Origin: Hetaerina americana | Taxonomy: Eukaryota; Arthropoda; Insecta; Odonata; Calopterygidae | DNA length: 64,000 bases | Direction of reading: 5' to 3' | Assembly (NCBI GenBank): GCA_022747635.1 | Contig: JAKTNV010000001.1 | Span: 41,582,072-41,646,071 of the forward strand | In this document: piece after piece, positions 46,801 to 54,400 of the stretch | Layout: each line of letters opens with the position of its first letter | Position numbering within the stretch: position 1 is the first letter of the stretch | Notes under the pieces: generated by a model | Database searches by the model: none | What the model saw: only the letters and a program-made list of their open reading frames with translations | What the model was told of the DNA's origin: nothing | Program-made: the position numbers and the translations under genes

Positions 46801-47198
46801 ACATTATTCAAAAACCTTGAAATTTATTGCGTTAAGTACAAACTTTGAATTTCAGGTAGTACCTGATATAGATGACATCCCTGATGAACAAGATGGAATA
46901 ATAAGAAATAAAGCAGATGATGATTTAAGAAATGGTATATCCAAATTACGGGTGAGTTACAAGTTATTCAACAACTAAGCTTAGCATTATTAAAGTGAAA
47001 TTTTGATGATGGTTCTAAGGTTTTGATAACTTCACTTTTTTGTAGGAAATTAACCTAAGAAGAACTGAAACTGAAATGGCTGTCTTATTAAATGATCACA
47101 ACAACAGAAGAAATAATATTTACCTTACGAGACATGTTCTAACGTCAGCAGAGACAGATTACCATGATCTTATTACTGCAATTATAAATTCTGTGTGA
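31744..47198 (+). CDS. STK40: STK40 orthologue, complete 10-exon pseudokinase gene
   Basis: Exons are 31744-31870, 31972-32115, 32647-32795, 32882-33076, 35256-35504, 36842-37025, 41076-41205, 46532-46703, 46856-46951 and 47046-47198. All junctions are GT-AG, and the 1599 nt add up to 532 aa plus TGA. Human STK40 is 435 aa; the N-terminus here is about 90 residues longer. Identity is clear from KRAGPYLLGPTLG, SIVQCLARKEGTD, RQGKMLLHTEHS, KNIVHRDLKLGN, GSPAYISPDVL and SDMWALGVVLFTMLYGQFPF. HRD (residues 293-295) is kept, but DFG is replaced by NFC (314-316) and APE by SPD (339-341), as in the STK40 family. Known biology: STK40 is a pseudokinase adaptor that binds the E3 ligase COP1 through a C-terminal VP motif, present here as VVPDIDD (451-457). 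Confidence 0.95.
31972..32115 (+). CDS. STK40: STK40 exon 2 (lineage-specific N-terminal extension)
   Basis: The acceptor is caattttag and the donor is GAAT|gtaagt. The exon encodes residues 43-90 and ends with a basic cluster (RKRP...RKKLKFE, residues 73-90) that could act as a nuclear localisation signal. Frame and phase fit both neighbours; similarity to known STK40 is weak. Confidence 0.72.
32647..32795 (+). CDS. STK40: STK40 exon 3, degenerate glycine-rich loop
   Basis: Residues 91-140. KRAGPYLLGPTLGTSPVQSI aligns with KRAGPFILGPRLGNSPVPSI of human STK40. The canonical GxGxxG loop is degraded, as known for this family. The exon ends YTLK, where the Lys occupies the usual VAIK position. 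Confidence 0.95.
32882..33076 (+). CDS. STK40: STK40 exon 4
   Basis: Residues 141-205. The exon encodes ILTLRGKG, an insert longer than the human one (VLSGQGGCMDDASELDIEE), then RQGKMLLHTEHSILSLLKDQ and DGVIHHHDFFK. The last two blocks match human STK40 closely. The preceding intron is 86 bp. Confidence 0.95.
33540..34370 (-). mobile_element. LINE remnant related to the 20420 family, split by an inverted repeat
   Basis: The minus strand reads MRFSRNRKAK, then LKFTYLGSVSDQEDRSSQDL at about 34200-34340, parallel to [10 protein letters not shown] and [16 protein letters not shown] of the 20420 element. Further 3' (33600-33950) is a Lys/Arg/Glu-rich decayed frame (NIPSSRHVRDERLEGREENW). The palindrome at 34040-34125 interrupts it. 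It lies in STK40 intron 4. Confidence 0.6.
34040..34125. repeat. Inverted repeat with hammerhead-like segment
   Basis: Arms GATGAAAGAAGACACTTTGCT (34040-34060) and AGCAAAGTGTCTCCTTTCACC (34103-34123) flank a 42 nt spacer. The spacer contains GAAACCTAGATCATG, parallel to the GAAAC-stem III-NUH order of Penelope hammerheads. The left arm supplies a TGATGAAAG that could act as the CUGAUGA side. Confidence 0.55.
35256..35504 (+). CDS. STK40: STK40 exon 5, hinge and N-lobe to C-lobe transition
   Basis: Residues 206-288. Contains RLCLVLDCLWAHDF (hinge), LINLQHHVIRERKLPQREAL and FYHTVKVLRDLHA, each with a direct human STK40 counterpart. The acceptor is cattgcag and the donor is GCT|gtaagt. Confidence 0.95.
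35936..36020. repeat. Inverted repeat, 24 bp arms
   Basis: ATTAATTAAAAATTGGCAAT continuing to TTTC (35936-35959) pairs with 35997-36020 with one mismatch around a 37 nt spacer. It could be a tiny MITE or solo terminal pair. It lies in STK40 intron 5 and I saw no other copy. Confidence 0.7.
36249..36283. repeat. TA microsatellite
   Basis: AATATATATATATATATAG and nearby TATATATATT in STK40 intron 5. Confidence 0.8.
36842..37025 (+). CDS. STK40: STK40 exon 6, catalytic-loop and activation-segment region
   Basis: Residues 289-350. KNIVHRDLKLGNIVVN keeps the HRD loop, VTLTNFCLGKQL replaces DFG with NFC, and QKGSPAYISPDVLRGKPYLG gives SPD in place of APE. These losses fit a non-catalytic pseudokinase. 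The exon ends in phase 1 and joins to GKPSDMWALG in the next exon. Confidence 0.96.
37461..37592. repeat. Palindrome with 42-nt hammerhead-like spacer
   Basis: 45 bp arms (37461-37505 and 37548-37592) with one mismatch flank a 42 nt spacer, which includes CTGACGCTTAAGCGTTGAAAC. That string resembles the hammerhead core CTGANGA...GAAAC with a GCTTAAGC stem II, though A9 is not kept. The arms read GAAGAACACAATG... and match those at 47674-47743. It is in STK40 intron 6, next to the deleted mariner. Confidence 0.75.
37635..38545 (-). mobile_element. Deletion derivative of a mariner transposon (copy 2)
   Basis: It aligns with the 13880-14786 element over its whole length, including ACAATAAATATACAAAC at the left end and GCCGCCAGTTTGCGCATTTA at the right. 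The minus-strand open stretch 37849-38118 reads [40 protein letters not shown] and [12 protein letters not shown]. The HTH part is fused to HHNAPAH at the same point as in copy 1. It lies in STK40 intron 6. Confidence 0.85.
38546..40289. other. STK40 intron 6, stretch without recognised feature
   Basis: Between the deleted mariner and the SINE. A GT/CA-rich patch at 38555-38610, otherwise ordinary AT-rich intron. Confidence 0.55.
40290..40620 (+). mobile_element. tRNA-derived SINE, family A (plus orientation, diverged)
   Basis: The tRNA-like head is GGGATGGTGTGCTGTCCAAT, ACTGGCTTCTCACC, then B-box-like GGGTTCCAGCCC. The body follows the family A order: GATATCCTGATCCCCCTACT, GTGGACCCCTTGGTGCCT and GACTTGGCTAATACC. 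It lies in STK40 intron 6. Confidence 0.72.
41076..41205 (+). CDS. STK40: STK40 exon 7
   Basis: The exon encodes KPSDMWALGVVLFTMLYGQF followed by PFYDPSPSQLFAKIKTASYV and IP. It is nearly identical to the human C-lobe segment. The acceptor is gttttttcag and the donor is CCTAA|gtaag. It lies between introns of 4.05 and 5.33 kb. Confidence 0.96.
41830..42235 (-). mobile_element. Penelope-like element fragment, GIY-YIG end
   Basis: The minus strand contains a decayed coding order like the Penelope C-terminus: PQMEGLYEI, CDSSYV, IKIGLREHK-like and VKIDK, which corresponds to the GIY-YIG motif GxY.I.C..C...Y.G followed by a helix with REH. Frames are badly broken. It lies in STK40 intron 7, about 400 bp from a palindrome made of Penelope terminus sequence. 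Confidence 0.5.
42644..42750. repeat. Near-perfect palindrome built from Penelope-type termini
   Basis: 51 bp arms (42644-42694 and 42700-42750) differ at one position and are separated by 5 bp. The right arm contains AAATAAAGTGTGTGGAATTA, which matches the 3' end of the Penelope-like element at 19579-19600 (AAATAAGGTGTGTGGAATTA), and the similarity continues through TCAATTATTTCATTAC. Confidence 0.9.
43867..43975 (+). repeat. Dispersed unclassified repeat, copy 1
   Basis: TTAGACACACAAATCAAAAG, TGAGGACCCAAGGAA, TCTCATTTGATCACAATGAG and CCAATATAAATGTGTAAAAG recur in the same order at 48972-49125. No coding potential, terminal repeats or tRNA-like boxes were seen. Confidence 0.7.
43976..46531. 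other. STK40 intron 7, stretch without recognised feature
   Basis: 2.5 kb of AT-rich sequence before exon 8. No coding or repeat signal recognised. Confidence 0.55.
46532..46703 (+). CDS. STK40: STK40 exon 8
   Basis: The exon completes KDGRVTDDAVSLIVNLLVLD and PVRRYTASQVLDSLASIISA, then ends LPSIQKLQ. It matches DGRVSENTVCLIRKLLVLDP of human STK40. It closes the kinase fold and ends exactly one residue before the VVPD motif. Confidence 0.95.
46856..46951 (+). CDS. STK40: STK40 exon 9, COP1-binding-type motif
   Basis: The first codons give VVPDIDDIPDEQDG, matching QVVPDIDD of human STK40, where the VP motif is the known COP1 WD40 contact. The remainder is acidic and less conserved. Confidence 0.94.
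47046..47198 (+). CDS. STK40: STK40 exon 10 (stop codon)
   Basis: The exon encodes EINLRRTETEMAVLLNDHNN, RRNNIYLTRHVLTSAETDYH and DLITAIINSV, then TGA. The Arg-rich LTRH stretch may parallel the basic tail of vertebrate STK40, but similarity here is weak. The preceding intron is 94 bp. Confidence 0.9.
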   Translation, partial: EINLRRTETEMAVLLNDHNNRRNNIYLTRHVLTSAETDYHDLITAIINSV

Positions 47199-47268
47199 AA
47201 GCAAAATTGACGGATTGGTTCAAAGTTGAGCTGAGACATGGATAAATTGATATACTGGAACAAAATAT

Positions 47269-47274
47269 AATAAA
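47269..47274 (+). terminator. Candidate STK40 polyadenylation signal (AATAAA)
   Basis: Canonical AATAAA 71 nt past the STK40 stop. It is the first such hexamer downstream. The call is based only on sequence and position. Confidence 0.5.
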
Positions 47275-47673
47275 ATCAGTGTAAGAAAATCTTGTTTAAT
47301 TTATGATCATGTGAAAAGGATCTCTCAGTAAAGCTATATGCTGGGGACATTTAGAGTAGCTTTCTGTAATATATTTATAAAATTATTAAATGGGCTATCA
47401 GCTGAAAATTATTAGTATTGTTATAATAATTACAGCCAAGTTTCACTGCATAAATTTCTTATTGTTCAACTAGTTTTTATTATATGAAATCATTTAGCTC
47501 TTTAAGAGCTATGAATTCAACATTTATTCGAAAAGGAAATAGAAAATAATCTCAGACTATTTGGAAATTACATAGAAAGACTGAATAATTCGAGTCACAC
47601 AAGGGATAACTTGAGAGGAAATGAGTGCTGTACATAGACATTAAAACAATCAAAGAAAACTTTTATATTCCTT

Positions 47674-47743
47674 TCATGGAATGAAGAACACTTGTGTATT
47701 TTTCCACTATCGTGGAAATTCCATTGTGTTCTTCATTCCATGA
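47674..47743. repeat. Palindrome related to the 37461 palindrome
   Basis: Arms 47674-47707 and 47712-47743 pair with few mismatches and a 4 nt loop. They contain AATGAAGAACAC and TTTCCAC, and the flank reads CATGAACATGAAC, all shared with the 37461-37592 repeat. This is a shorter version lacking the 42 nt core. Confidence 0.75.
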
Positions 47744-48971
47744 ACATGAACTTCAACCAAGTTGAACCAGAAACCATCTAATTTATTTCTTAGAAATCTC
47801 TCAAGTTAAATGTAATAGTTGAAGAAACTGACTAATCATTTATCGAACTATCGAAAGCCAATAATTGTAACCCTCATTGGGGCTCACCTTTATAGTAAAA
47901 TGAAGATGGCAGTAACCTTTTATTTAAATGGATGCTGTACTTTGCGCTAGAATCTAAAAAATGAAAACAAGAATTAATTTCAATGAAAAAATATATGACT
48001 CAAATTTACTGCTGTTACACTTTTACAGGAGCTTCTCTCTCCACTAAGCTTGATTTTTATTGCCTACTGAATAAATGACTGTAAGAAGACTTATCATCAC
48101 AATTAATTAGAAGCCAAGTTAATGTAGAGGATTCCATTTTGTATCCAAGGAGAAGCCAATCCAGGAAAATAATGTAGAGGATATAATGATAACAACACTT
48201 GAAACCATGTATTTTTACATTGAATTGTTGCATATGAATTGGGAGATAAAATATGATCTCTCATTGGAAAAAATATACTAATTTAGAAAACATTATCTGC
48301 TACTGCAATACAAATGTGTTGGCACTTAAAAAATCAGTGTGCAGTTAACATATCCTGGTACTGATGACAGAGATACACTATTTGATCTGAAATATTAAGC
48401 AAAACAAAAATGGAAGATTTAAATATTTTTAAAATAAGCATTAATTGAAAATAAAAACCAAAAAAGTAATTGTTATTGCATAGCTTTTATGGCGCATTTG
48501 AAATATTGATTGAAAAGTTACTGCTAGTAATAATGGATTAAGTTTATCTTATTATTGAACACCTTTATTTAACAATGCACACCTTAATTCTACATTGAAA
48601 ATGCTACCAATAAACGTTATACCCTATTAAGGACAATTTCTAATTCATTTAGTCAAGGCAGGTTGTAATTCATACCAAGAACTAAAATGAAAATTTTCTA
48701 AATGAAATTATCAATCTTCAGTCATAAAAATAAAACAGCTTATCAAAAGCAAAACTACATTTCCCTAATCGCATTATTATAATCATTCTGATGTAAATTT
48801 CTACTAGTATAAGAAAATAATTTTAGGCCTCAGACACAAGATATTTTTGCAGAGCTTTTCAACTGACAAAAGGAACTTTCATTATGATTATTAGCAATCA
48901 TTGTAACTGTCAATTGTATCAGGGTCACCCAAGGACTTCATTTGGCTTCTCCAGTAATGCGTAATGGTTAT

Positions 48972-49125
48972 TAGATACATAAATCAAAACTGTACAATGA
49001 GGACCAAAGAATATTAAATTGATCTCATTTAATCACAATGAGCTGTATTTAATAGTTAACATGAAATGACAGAGATTCCAATCCCTTACCAATATAAATA
49101 TGTAAAAGTACAAGAACTAGTCATT
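48972..49125 (+). repeat. Dispersed unclassified repeat, copy 2 (longer)
   Basis: Same module order as 43867-43975 with about 35 bp extra between TCACAATGAG and the CCAATATAAATATGTAAAAG block. It lies in the convergent intergenic region after STK40. Confidence 0.7.
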
Positions 49126-50639
49126 GTGAAAAGAATATAAAATGAAACAACTATATATATAACTAATTTGTTACACAGTTGTCAAATTATTCCTTGACAG
49201 AAGTATCTAAATGGGTCAACTAAAGGGAGTTTCCCAATAATATTTCAAAACCAACTTGTGTTTCTGAGGCCTAAACGACAATTTATGAGAAGAATGATAG
49301 CATTTTAAGTAAAATTATTTACATAATGGAAATAAAACATTTTAAGGTATAAATTATGATATTTAACAATAATTAACACATGAAGTGGCTTTTAAACAAA
49401 ATGCTAGAGATTACACCATGCATAGCAGCTCTGTTAGCCCCACTGCTATCATCACGGTTGAATTACATCAACACTAGTAACATACAATTTTATAGACCTA
49501 TAAATGTGATGGCGTGTATATAATTCTTAGCAGCCACCTACTTGAGTGGGCACATCAAAACATGGGAAACAAACTGTTCACGCTATTTCTTCAGTTTCTT
49601 GTTTACACAATAGTCACTATGTATAATTACCTTTCCTCTACTTTTTGAGATACATGATCAAGATGGCGGTAATCAATTCCCACAAGTCTGTGGGATGACT
49701 CCTGTTCATTTAAGTAGGTGAGGAAGAAAACACTGAAAAGTCAGCAAGTCAATGATCACATGTGTGGTCCACAGTACCTTGCACTTGTCACTCTATTTGA
49801 GTGCAAGCGACGAGTTCCAATCTCCTCGTGCTATCCATCATCCCTTCAGTGCTTCGTAAGCTCAGTCCGTGAACACAGGAACAGTGGTGCTGTCCAGGGA
49901 GTGTGGTGCTTTTTGGAGTCAAACATCTTACCTTTTGGAGTGTGTGTGCTTTAAGAAGCGAGGGTTTATGAGGGAGAAAATTAAACTGCCGTAAATCATT
50001 TCAAAACTCCACCTCCACTAGCAATGACTTTTAACTGAAGAGTTCTCAAGAAATTTAAGTTTTCCCTTGCTCTTAATGAAACTTGTTCACTCTCGGAGAC
50101 TTCTGTTGAATTGAGATAAAATCACTACAGATTTTTATAAAAATATAAAATTTCATTTATTTAGCATTGTGCCTGCACAACGTTGAAATTTCAATTGTTG
50201 GTGTTTTTGGAAGTTAATTTAAATTTTTCAAATATATTTCTTATGTTTAATGACTAGTGTCCTTATCTGATGTCATAGGTAAAAACTCAAGTACCATTCA
50301 CTTAAAAAGCCCACACAATGATCTCATCGAGAAATTTAGAATTACCACTTCACCTTTCGACAAGCACACCACACAAAAGACTAGGGAACGCAAAGTTATA
50401 TGACAAAAGATAACCTAAATTGTATTCCATTATCACTCCTTCCTGTGTTCACCAGTAAGAAACAGACCACACAAATCATGCAAGGGCACACAATGATAAG
50501 CCACTTTTGAGAAGATGAAGATTGAAACTACTGGATATGAAGTGAAGTTATCCAAGGATGTTTCCTTCCTTCCCTGACATTTGTACATATGCATATGTAA
50601 TAGCAACACTCGGAAGGTAATTGCACTTTTTAAAATACC
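49126..50639. other. Convergent intergenic and 3' UTR region
   Basis: Between the repeat copy and the stop codon of the minus-strand gene; probably includes that gene's 3' UTR. A 78-codon open frame at 49718-49954 shows no known motif. Confidence 0.5.
50156..50161 (-). terminator. Candidate polyadenylation signal for the 50640 gene
   Basis: TTTATT on the plus strand reads AATAAA on the minus strand, about 480 nt after the stop codon. Position is plausible, but other variants closer to the stop cannot be excluded. Confidence 0.35.
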
Positions 50640-51430
50640 TCATTTTTCTTCCTCTTCACAAATGTTTGTATCCTTAGACTCATTATTATCCTCAGATCTT
50701 GTACAATCATCTTGTTCTATCTCATCTCCACAATCCCACATGTCCTGACAACTTTCCTTGTCTATCATCACCCCTTCTTCTTCACCACCATGTTCCCAAT
50801 CAATAATTTCTTTCCCTTCTGCCTCACTCTCTTCCTGCAACTCTAATTCTCTTGAGGAACTTCTTTTCTCAACAGATGCAGGCCTGACTTCCTCTATTAT
50901 AATAACCGCCTCTTCCGGACTGTCATTTTTCCAGTCTATTTCTTCTCCTTTCACCTCTTCCTCACTCTCTTTGACTGGATTACTCTCATTGCTCTTCTCA
51001 TCAGGAGCCACCTCTGAAGTCTCCTCTTTAGGGGAAGCATTGCTCCAGCGAGATGGTCGGGTCCTCTCTCCTCTTTTTTGTTTTGGTGTCCCAGTGTCTG
51101 CAGATGAAGGGGGCTGCTGGGGGGTACCCCCTACAGGTAATGGAGTGGAGGTGGGAGTGGGAGGGGGCATTTCCTTCATTTCAACTCCACTCCCACCCTC
51201 ATCTCTCCTTCGGGGGGGCTCACGACCAAATCTCCCGTCCCTGCCCCCATCATGATGTGGACCTCTTGCACCATCTCTTTTTCCCCAACCATCCCAACCT
51301 TCCATGCCATGCGGAGGCTCAAATGGGTAATTGCCACCTCGTCCACCTTCTCTGCCATAGAACATCTCTGGATCATCATAGCCAGGATGGAAACCTCTTG
51401 GCCCAGGTCCATGACCCTCCATCCAGGGAC
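50640..51430 (-). CDS. Last exon of unidentified Gly/Pro/His-rich protein (acidic C-terminus, stop)
   Basis: 791 nt from a tttttttag acceptor to TGA at 50642-50640. It encodes PWMEGHGPGPRGFHPGYDDP, a Gly/Arg-rich part, a Pro/Thr-rich linker, SRWSN, and about 130 acidic residues ending CEEEEK. The open frame far exceeds chance length for this AT-rich region and is GC-richer than its surroundings. An AATAAA on the minus strand lies at 50161-50156. Confidence 0.88.
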
Positions 51431-54400
51431 CTAAAAAAAATTATCATTACATATCATTCCTATTACTTAGCCTCTTGTAGATTGAAGTTACAAATGCAAA
51501 TGATTTCACACTTTGCGCAAAAAGTCAGATATATTATGTACTTGGGAATTCTCATTATTTTGCAACAAAACTGAGTATTATAAAAGTATGCTCTGTTACT
51601 TCCCTTGGCCTGAGCAATGTTACTTACTACTGGAATTTCCTTGTTTTAAACTTTGTCTCAACAGAATGAAGGACTTTTGGATGAATGAAAGCACCATTAA
51701 AAATCCTTGTGCCTCACATTTCAAAATAAATTTTTTATAAATTTGAAATTATTGTTCTATGATGAGAAAATAATTCGTATGAAATTTATCAAATTATCTC
51801 AAATAACTGCACTCATTTGTGTAAATGACTAAGTGTAAAAGTAGCACTGAACAAAGAATGGATACTGTGGCAGCATCCACTTAGTCATATATACGTGCAT
51901 TATGAAAGCACTATAATTTCATAAGCCAATTGACTCATGGAAGTCTTTGTGATTGATTGTGAAGACTGTGATTTTAACAATACAAACAAACTTTAATGCA
52001 GTTGCAATGATAAAAGGATCATTCTACCATCTTTAAGTCCTCTTTTTAACTAAAAATTCATTATGTTTTAATGTTATGGTATTTTATACTTCACAAAAAT
52101 GGCCCAAATCAACAACCATTTCATGCAATTTGTCTCCCTTGGCCAGAGTTTCCAAAAATCGGTGCACATATTTTGATTTCCTATGGACATCAACAGCACA
52201 AAAGAAAGCCAACATTTTGTCATCACTGCTATCACTACTTTGATGTGTTACACTTGATTTGGTGATATCTAAAATGTCACTATATGTTAAGATCATTGTG
52301 GTGGCTACATGAGCATCCACTTTGATACAATTGCATTGACTGAATTCAGTCATCAATTCCAAAACATCAGATACAAAAGACTGAATAAATGACACAAATT
52401 TCAAGTACTTCCTTGATAGGTTCAGTTTTTTCTCAGAGCTTTGGTGCCAGTGGAGATGAAAATGCAGCATTTACTATCGTTTGCGATTGCTGATCTGCAA
52501 GCATCAATGCTAATATTCCAATTCTCAATACAGTCCATAAAAAAGCTTCCTGTCATCTGCTTGTAAACCTTTTTATTTACTCTGTATTCCATTAATCCAT
52601 TTCCATAAATTTTTAAGCATCCTAAATTTAATGACGTGATGAAGTGTTCACCTCACTCTTGCTTTTGTTGTTATTCTTTCACTAGAATGTACGAGGGTAG
52701 TTTGAAAGGTTCTCAGAATCACCATCAGATGTCAGCGCTAGTGCAATGAGTTTCCTTCAAAGTATTAAGTTATCTTTTATGAGTAAATGCGTAACACCTC
52801 AGTGCTCTGGGGAGAGATGTGTTGCAGATGCCTCTCTGTTGTTCCCGTCTAGTGATTTGTGAAGATGGAAAATATTGAGATTCAATCAGTGATTAAATAT
52901 TCATTAAGAAAGGTATGACAGCAAAGGAAATTCATGATGACTTTCAGAACACTCTGGGGGACTCAGCTTTTTCATATTTAACTGCTGCCAAGTGGACAAA
53001 CGAGTTTAAGTTTGGTCGGGACAGCTTAGATGATGATCCATGTGGTGGTCAGCCTCAATCTGCCACTACCCCAGAAATAGTGAAAAAGGCATAAAATGGT
53101 ATGGAGGATTGCCGACTGTAAATACAAGAATTCACTGAATCTGTATGGATGTCATCTGAATGGGGGTATCACATTTTACCAGTGGAATTGGATAGAAAAA
53201 ATTATCTGCTATATGGGTGCCACAACTCTTAATGCAGGATCACAAATGCATCAGAATGGAAATTTCCAAACAATGTTTCTCCCGTTTTAAGAGCAACCAA
53301 CAAGATTTTCCAACAAGACACAACAGCAGTCAAAGCAGTGGAAACATGTTGATTCACCACCACCAAAGAAAGCAGAGCCAATACGGTCGCTGGAAAGGTG
53401 ATCCCTTCAGTTTTCAGGGATGTTTAAGGGATTCTGATCATAGACTATCTTCCCACTGATCAAACAATCACTGAACAATACTACACCAACCTCCTGGACT
53501 AAGTACAGCAAAGGTGACACGAAAAAAGGCCAGGTGTGGCAAGGAAGAAAGTCATCTTTCACCAAGACAATGCAAGCCCTCACACAAGTGTCATTGCCAT
53601 GGAAAATATACGTGAACGAAGATACAAATTGTTGCCACGCCCACCTTATTCGCCTGATATAAGTGCTGTCAAAGAAGCTTGCATGAGTACCCTTAAGGAC
53701 CTTCCAGAATCCACCAACCAGGGAGCCTTTGAGTAGTAGAAAAGCCACTGACTAAAGCGTTTCGATGCTCAAGGGATGTACTTAGAAGAATTTTGAGGCA
53801 CTGTAGCACCTGATATAAATCTATTTTTCTGAAAATTTTCCTGATACTTCTAATACTAACCATGTTTTCAGAGAAGGAAGGAAAATCACAGGGCATAACT
53901 TAGCTGAGTTTTTGGAACGATTTGATGCTTGAATGAATTGATGAGATAACTTGACTCGAATGTATTTTCCTTCAGAACACAGGGAGCATACAAGGATTTA
54001 TGCACTACTAGACTCAGAAATCAATTTTCCTGATACTTTTTATACCAACCATATTTTCAGAAAAGGAAGGAAAATCACGGGGCAGTGCTTTGCTCATTCT
54101 TTGGAACGATTTGATTCTGGAATGAATTGATGAGAAAACTAGACTTGAATGTATTTTCCTTGAGGACACAGAGCATACAAGGATTTATGCACTACTAGAC
54201 TCATCCTGCTATTCACTGGGAAACGGGAGTCTCGAGCTGACATCTCAAATACCTGGGTGCAACCACCCGTGGGGACAGGGCGACTCTTCCCCTACTGGAG
54301 GACCATCCCCATAATATGACTCCTGCCAGCATGATGACGCACAAGAACCTTGCAAATCTACCTAAGCCAGCCTTTACGAGCAGCAGTTAATCCCTGGGTA

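Noticed and set aside
50758..51574. Plus-strand open frames of 165 and 173 codons
   Set aside because: They are antisense shadows of the GC-rich last exon of the minus-strand gene, which has matching splice phase and stop.
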